Assembly (NCBI GenBank): GCA_016987375.1
Contig: PJRA01000048.1
Coordinates: 531,947-542,751 of the forward strand
Direction: 5' to 3'
DNA from: Brachionus koreanus
Lineage: Eukaryota; Rotifera; Eurotatoria; Ploima; Brachionidae
DNA length: 10,805 bases
Shown piece by piece: positions 7,987-10,805 of the stretch. The notes beneath the pieces are model-generated. The model made no database searches. It was not told the DNA's origin and saw nothing but the letters and a program-made list of their open reading frames with translations. Each line of letters starts with the position of its first letter. Position 1 is the stretch's first letter. The position numbers and the translations under genes were made by a program.

Positions 7987-8203
7987 ATTAAGACTATAAA
8001 ACATAAAAAGAAAACGACATCATTAGAAAATTCTATTAATGATGCCGAGCCCATCTCTACTGTCGTAAAGTCTGGTTCAAATATGCTCAATAACACACAC
8101 ATCTTAAAACTTTCAAATTTTGAGAGAAGCTAAAAAGCTGCACAAAATGAGTGAAAAATTCAAGAATATCTACATAAATCCAGATCTCACCGATGCTGAG
8201 CGG
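7984..8203 (+). pseudogene. LINE ORF1-like fragment, frameshifted
   Basis: One frame gives KSGSNMLNNTHILKLSNF up to about 8120 and then stops. A second frame takes over with QILREAKKLHKMSEKFKNIY and continues INPDLTDAER to 8203. The order LKLSNF / ILREAKKL / IYINPDLTDAER is the conserved core of the ORF1 protein of many CR1/Jockey-like LINEs (an RNA-binding chaperone of the retroelement particle). The frame change at about 8118-8127 is a small deletion. After AER the sequence either decays or leaves through a plausible donor (GGTTAGT, see the exon-like block at 10024-10109). It is not a host gene as far as I can tell. Confidence 0.65.
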
Positions 8204-8205
8204 GT

Positions 8206-8645
8206 TAGTATTTAAGAAGATTTAATTTTGTGACGATCAGTTTAAATTTGTGTTGAAAAGTTTTTTTATTGTGTTGAAATAATAATCGCTTTAGTAAAAG
8301 ACTAAAATTTGGATTTGATTCAGTTTTTAAAATTTCAGGCTAATGCCAAAATAAGTTTGTAAAACATTTTTTTGCTTAACACTAGAAAGCCCGGCTGATT
8401 AATTAAAATTTCAAACATATCTATGTATTTATGTAGACAAATTTGTTATTTTTCCTGAAAATCAATTTAAATTTTTTAATAATTATTAACAACATGCTCA
8501 GTTTTTAAAGCTATTTAATTAAATTTTTTTCTAAAAAAAAATATTCAAGTTTTAATTTAAAAAAAAAGATCATTATTGATTGATTAGTATAATAAATATT
8601 TAGATTAATTTTTTATTATTATTTGACCATATTATTGCTTTAATT
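8206..8645. other. AT-rich gap, no gene recognised
   Basis: Apart from the right inverted-repeat copy there are no convincing coding stretches. A complete LINE would have its endonuclease domain here, and nothing endonuclease-like was seen. The ORF1-like and RT segments are therefore either separate insertions or remains of one element with an internal deletion. Confidence 0.5.
8259..8278 (-). repeat. 20-bp perfect inverted repeat, right copy
   Basis: This is the reverse complement of 7967-7986. A shorter direct copy of its GTGTTGAAA segment also lies at about 8250-8258. Confidence 0.7.
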
Positions 8646-10006
8646 TTGATCAGTATTATACATACAAGAATTATTAGAAACTTGGTATTAAATTTTTGTC
8701 TTGAAATTAAATTAATTAATCAACTCCAGCATGGATTTATTCCTCATAAATCATGTACTACAAAGCTACTCGAAAGTCTTGATATTTTGACAAATCAAAT
8801 ATCTCTAGGCAATCAAGTGGATGTACTCTATACAGATTTCTCTAAAGCTTTCAATAGAGTGAATCACTCAAAACTTTTATTTAAACTTAAACGACTTGGC
8901 ATTGACGGAATGTTATTAAAATGGATTGAATCGTTTCTTAGTCATAGTAAACAAAGAGTTTTAATAGGTAAAACAGAATCCGAATGGCTTAATGTGACTA
9001 GTGGTGTACCACAAGGCTCTGTCCTCGGTCCATTGCTCTTCACAATTTTTATTAATGATTTGCCCAACAAACTAAAAAACAAATGTCTACTTTATGCAGA
9101 CGACTGTAAGATATTCTGTATTATCGATCGATACAATACGCATGAATCATTTAAGTTACTTCAAGATGATATTGATTCATTAATTAAATGGTGTAATGAA
9201 TGGTCTATGGATTTAAATTTTGATAAATGCGAAATTATGTGTTTCGAAATCAAGGGCTCCAAAATGATTATATTAAGAATGATTTAGCTAATGGAAAAAC
9301 TAATCTTGTCTCAAGATCCCGGATTCATAAAGACTTATGAATCTGGATTCAAAACGATTTAAAATGGCATTCTCAAGTTTGCTCAGTAGCCTCAAAAGGC
9401 AACAGAATGTTTGGCCAAGTTCTTCATGGTATTAAATTTCGAACACAGATGGTCATTAAATTACTTTATTCAAGTCTTGTTAGGCCTCACTTAGAGTATG
9501 CTATTCCTGTACAGTGCCCATATCTAAAGAAAGATAAAATAATTCTAGAGACTGTTCAACGAAGAGCTATTCGTGATATCTCCGGTTTTAAAGATATAAA
9601 CTACAACGAAAGACTAAAGGCTCTAAACCTGACGAATTTAACCGAAAGGGGAATGAGAGGTGACTTAATTCAAATGTTTAAAGTTAAAAGAAATATTGAT
9701 CACATCAAATGGCAATCTCCACTCACTTTTTCAAGTAGAAGTACAAGAGGTCATCCATACAAAATTAAAAGAGAAATAATCAAAAATTTCGCCCAAAGAT
9801 ACCACTTCTTCACAAACCGTGTAGTAAATGGCTAGAATAAGCTGGTAGTGGATGCAGTCGAAGCTCAATCTAGTGATATTTTTAAAGCAAAAATAGACAA
9901 AAACTTTCATTATATTTTTTTGCACATAATCTGTTGTCTGATTTTACGCATTTTATGCGTTGCAATAAACCACTATACTAAGATGAGAAACAAAAATAAT
10001 AATTAA
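8646..10006 (+). pseudogene. LINE ORF2 reverse transcriptase pseudogene (CR1/Jockey-like)
   Basis: Non-LTR reverse transcriptase lacking its endonuclease and first RT block. Visible motifs are LQHGFIPHKSCTTKLLESL, VDVLYTDFSKAFNRV (first catalytic Asp at 8835-8837), SGVPQGSVLGPLLF from about 9000, YADD (9093-9104) and WCNEWSMDLNFDKCEI. At 9261-9264 the A-run is one base short; beyond it the +1 frame continues NDYIKNDLANGKTNLVSRS. In that frame a TGA (9338-9340) replaces the Gly of an expected DLG-like motif. Then follow LKWHSQ, RPHLEYAIPVQCPYL, LETVQRRAIRDISG and RGDLIQMFK, and a TAG (9833-9835) stands where the Trp of the usual WNKLP-type motif belongs. Sequence after it still reads NKLVVDAVEAQSSDIFKAKI, confirming the nonsense. 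The opening TTG (8646) is only where similarity begins, so the copy is 5'-truncated. Confidence 0.92.
9946..9960 (+). other. perfect small stem-loop near the LINE 3' end
   Basis: ACGCAT-TTT-ATGCGT forms a 6-bp stem with a 3-base loop, followed within 4 bases by AATAAA (9964-9969). Some LINE reverse transcriptases recognise a 3' hairpin; that role here is only a guess. Confidence 0.35.
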
Positions 10007-10023
10007 AGAATTGACTATTTTAG

Positions 10024-10109
10024 GCTATTGGAATCTTAACAAATCTAGAATCGAAGCCTCAATTGTACCCCGAAACAAGCCTTTTAGTCAATGGAACTGA
10101 ATTACGAAA
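10024..10109 (+). CDS. orphan exon-like block, unidentified
   Basis: An 86-bp block lies between an acceptor TATTTTAG (ending 10023) and a donor GTAATT (starting 10110). Only one frame is open through it, reading AIGILTNLESKPQLYPETSL then LVNGTELRK. Its G+C is about 37%, clearly above the flanking DNA. These are the marks of a real internal exon of a plus-strand gene, but no partner exon is certain. The ORF1-like fragment ends at 8203 before a donor-like GTTAGT in compatible phase 0, so the two could have been spliced; a decayed LINE segment or an exon of an unseen neighbour gene are alternatives. I do not recognise the product. Confidence 0.3.
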
Positions 10110-10195
10110 GTAATTTTCTAAGAGATTGTTTAACGTGTGATCAATTTTACTAATATTTAATTTATTTTATGTATCTATAAAGAGTAGCTAGTGTA

Positions 10196-10655
10196 TTATG
10201 AATTCAGTTTTTTGATTCCCAGAAATTTATTGGTCTTAAAATAGGGAATAGATTTGTCAAATAACTGAAGTCTAAAGTTATAATTTAATCTCTTATTTTT
10301 AGAGAAAATTGTGAATCTAAATTTATTTGGACAAATTTTCATCTTCCATTTACATAGCCATGGCTCTATTTCTTTTAGATAATTATTTTTTTCACTTTCA
10401 ATTCTTCCTGTTAAATTTAAATAAAAAAGAAACTAATCAAATCGTCAGCAAAAAGGAGTGAATATTTTTTGTTCGAGTGATCAGCTTTGGGAGCAATAAA
10501 TATACTAAAGAGTAAGGGGCTTATTACAGAACCTTGTTAAATGCCTGCTCTAATTGGAAAAGAATTTGATGTGAAGTCATTTATTTTTACTTTGAAGGAT
10601 CTGTGAGACAAGAATGAGCTCGTGTTAAAATCATTTTTATAGAATACGTCATTCT
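10196..10655 (-). pseudogene. Jockey-like LINE reverse transcriptase remnant, minus strand
   Basis: The first block (about 10655-10425) reads SSFLSHRSFKVKINDFTSNS, then FPIRAGI-stop-QGSVISPLLF, where the stop sits at the usual Pro of the VPQG motif. It continues to YSLLFADDLI, with the catalytic Asp pair of FADD at 10446-10441. A frameshift follows, and a second block (about 10409-10196) reads YLKEIEPWLCKWKMKICPNK, FTIFSKN and KTNKFLGIKKLN before TAA. These are the thumb-side motifs (W..KW.MK..P.K and FLGI) of Jockey-type RTs. Endonuclease, the N-terminal RT and the C-terminal tail are absent. It differs in sequence from the plus-strand LINEs in this window and is more decayed. Confidence 0.85.
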
Positions 10656-10687
10656 GTTATTAATTAGCATACCAATCAATACTTATA

Positions 10688-10805
10688 ACGGGTGATGCAT
10701 AAGTAAATGGACAGAAATTAAAAGCGAATATCTCAAAAATTAAAAATGATATTAAGTTATGGTTTTTTTTCTGATGTTAAAAATTTATTTTTCAATAGAA
10801 TTATG
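10688..10805 (+). mobile_element. probable outer end of another mariner-type element (cut by window edge)
   Basis: TA (10686-10687) is followed by ACGGGTGATGCATAAGTAAA, closely resembling the end of the element at 2102 (ACGGGTG, then AGTAA at the same offset). The following AATATCTCAAAAATTAAAAA is of the kind seen in long terminal repeats of such elements. The rest lies beyond the window. Confidence 0.5.

Noticed and set aside
9731..9925. Minus-strand open frame of 64 codons
   Set aside because: It is antisense of the LINE ORF2 C-terminal region, which carries clear motifs on the plus strand.
1..10805. tRNA, rRNA, CRISPR array, bacterial operon signals
   Set aside because: None seen. Introns, AATAAA signals and LINE/mariner content show eukaryotic DNA.

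Overview
This window is AT-rich metazoan DNA with spliceosomal introns of about 50-65 bp in which GT-AG splice sites keep reading frames intact. It also holds many LINE and Tc1/mariner-type remnants. The style (very low GC, tiny introns, CR1/Jockey-like LINEs) suggests a small invertebrate genome such as a rotifer's, but the species cannot be fixed from the sequence alone.

The only recognisable host gene is on the minus strand. Three exons (7846-7724, 7669-6787 and 1159-73) join in phase into 697 residues of a charged, coiled-coil protein. I read it as the CCDC180 family (DUF4455/DUF4456-type cilium/flagellum-associated protein), partial at both ends. One of its introns is 54 bp; the next is 5,627 bp and has filled with mobile DNA.

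That large intron (1160-6786) contains, left to right: AT-rich sequence with one faint coding-like remnant; a complete Tc1/mariner-superfamily transposon (2102-4620, TA target duplication) with 474-bp inverted arms about 98% identical and a four-exon transposase gene with DD37D spacing, broken by a single in-frame TGA; a second faint coding-like remnant; a small fold-back (MITE-like) element; and a 5'-truncated LINE tail ending in an ATCT microsatellite.

To the right of the host exons lie a LINE ORF1-like scrap (about 7984-8203), a plus-strand LINE reverse transcriptase pseudogene with one frameshift and two nonsense codons (8646-10006), a GC-richer exon-like block of unknown origin (10024-10109), a minus-strand Jockey-like reverse transcriptase remnant (10655-10196), and what looks like the outer end of another TA-flanked mariner-type element (from 10688) running off the window.

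No new multi-gene system is apparent. The most unusual objects are the long-armed, intron-containing DD37D transposon with its arm-specific 215-bp fold-back insertion, and the orphan exon-like block.
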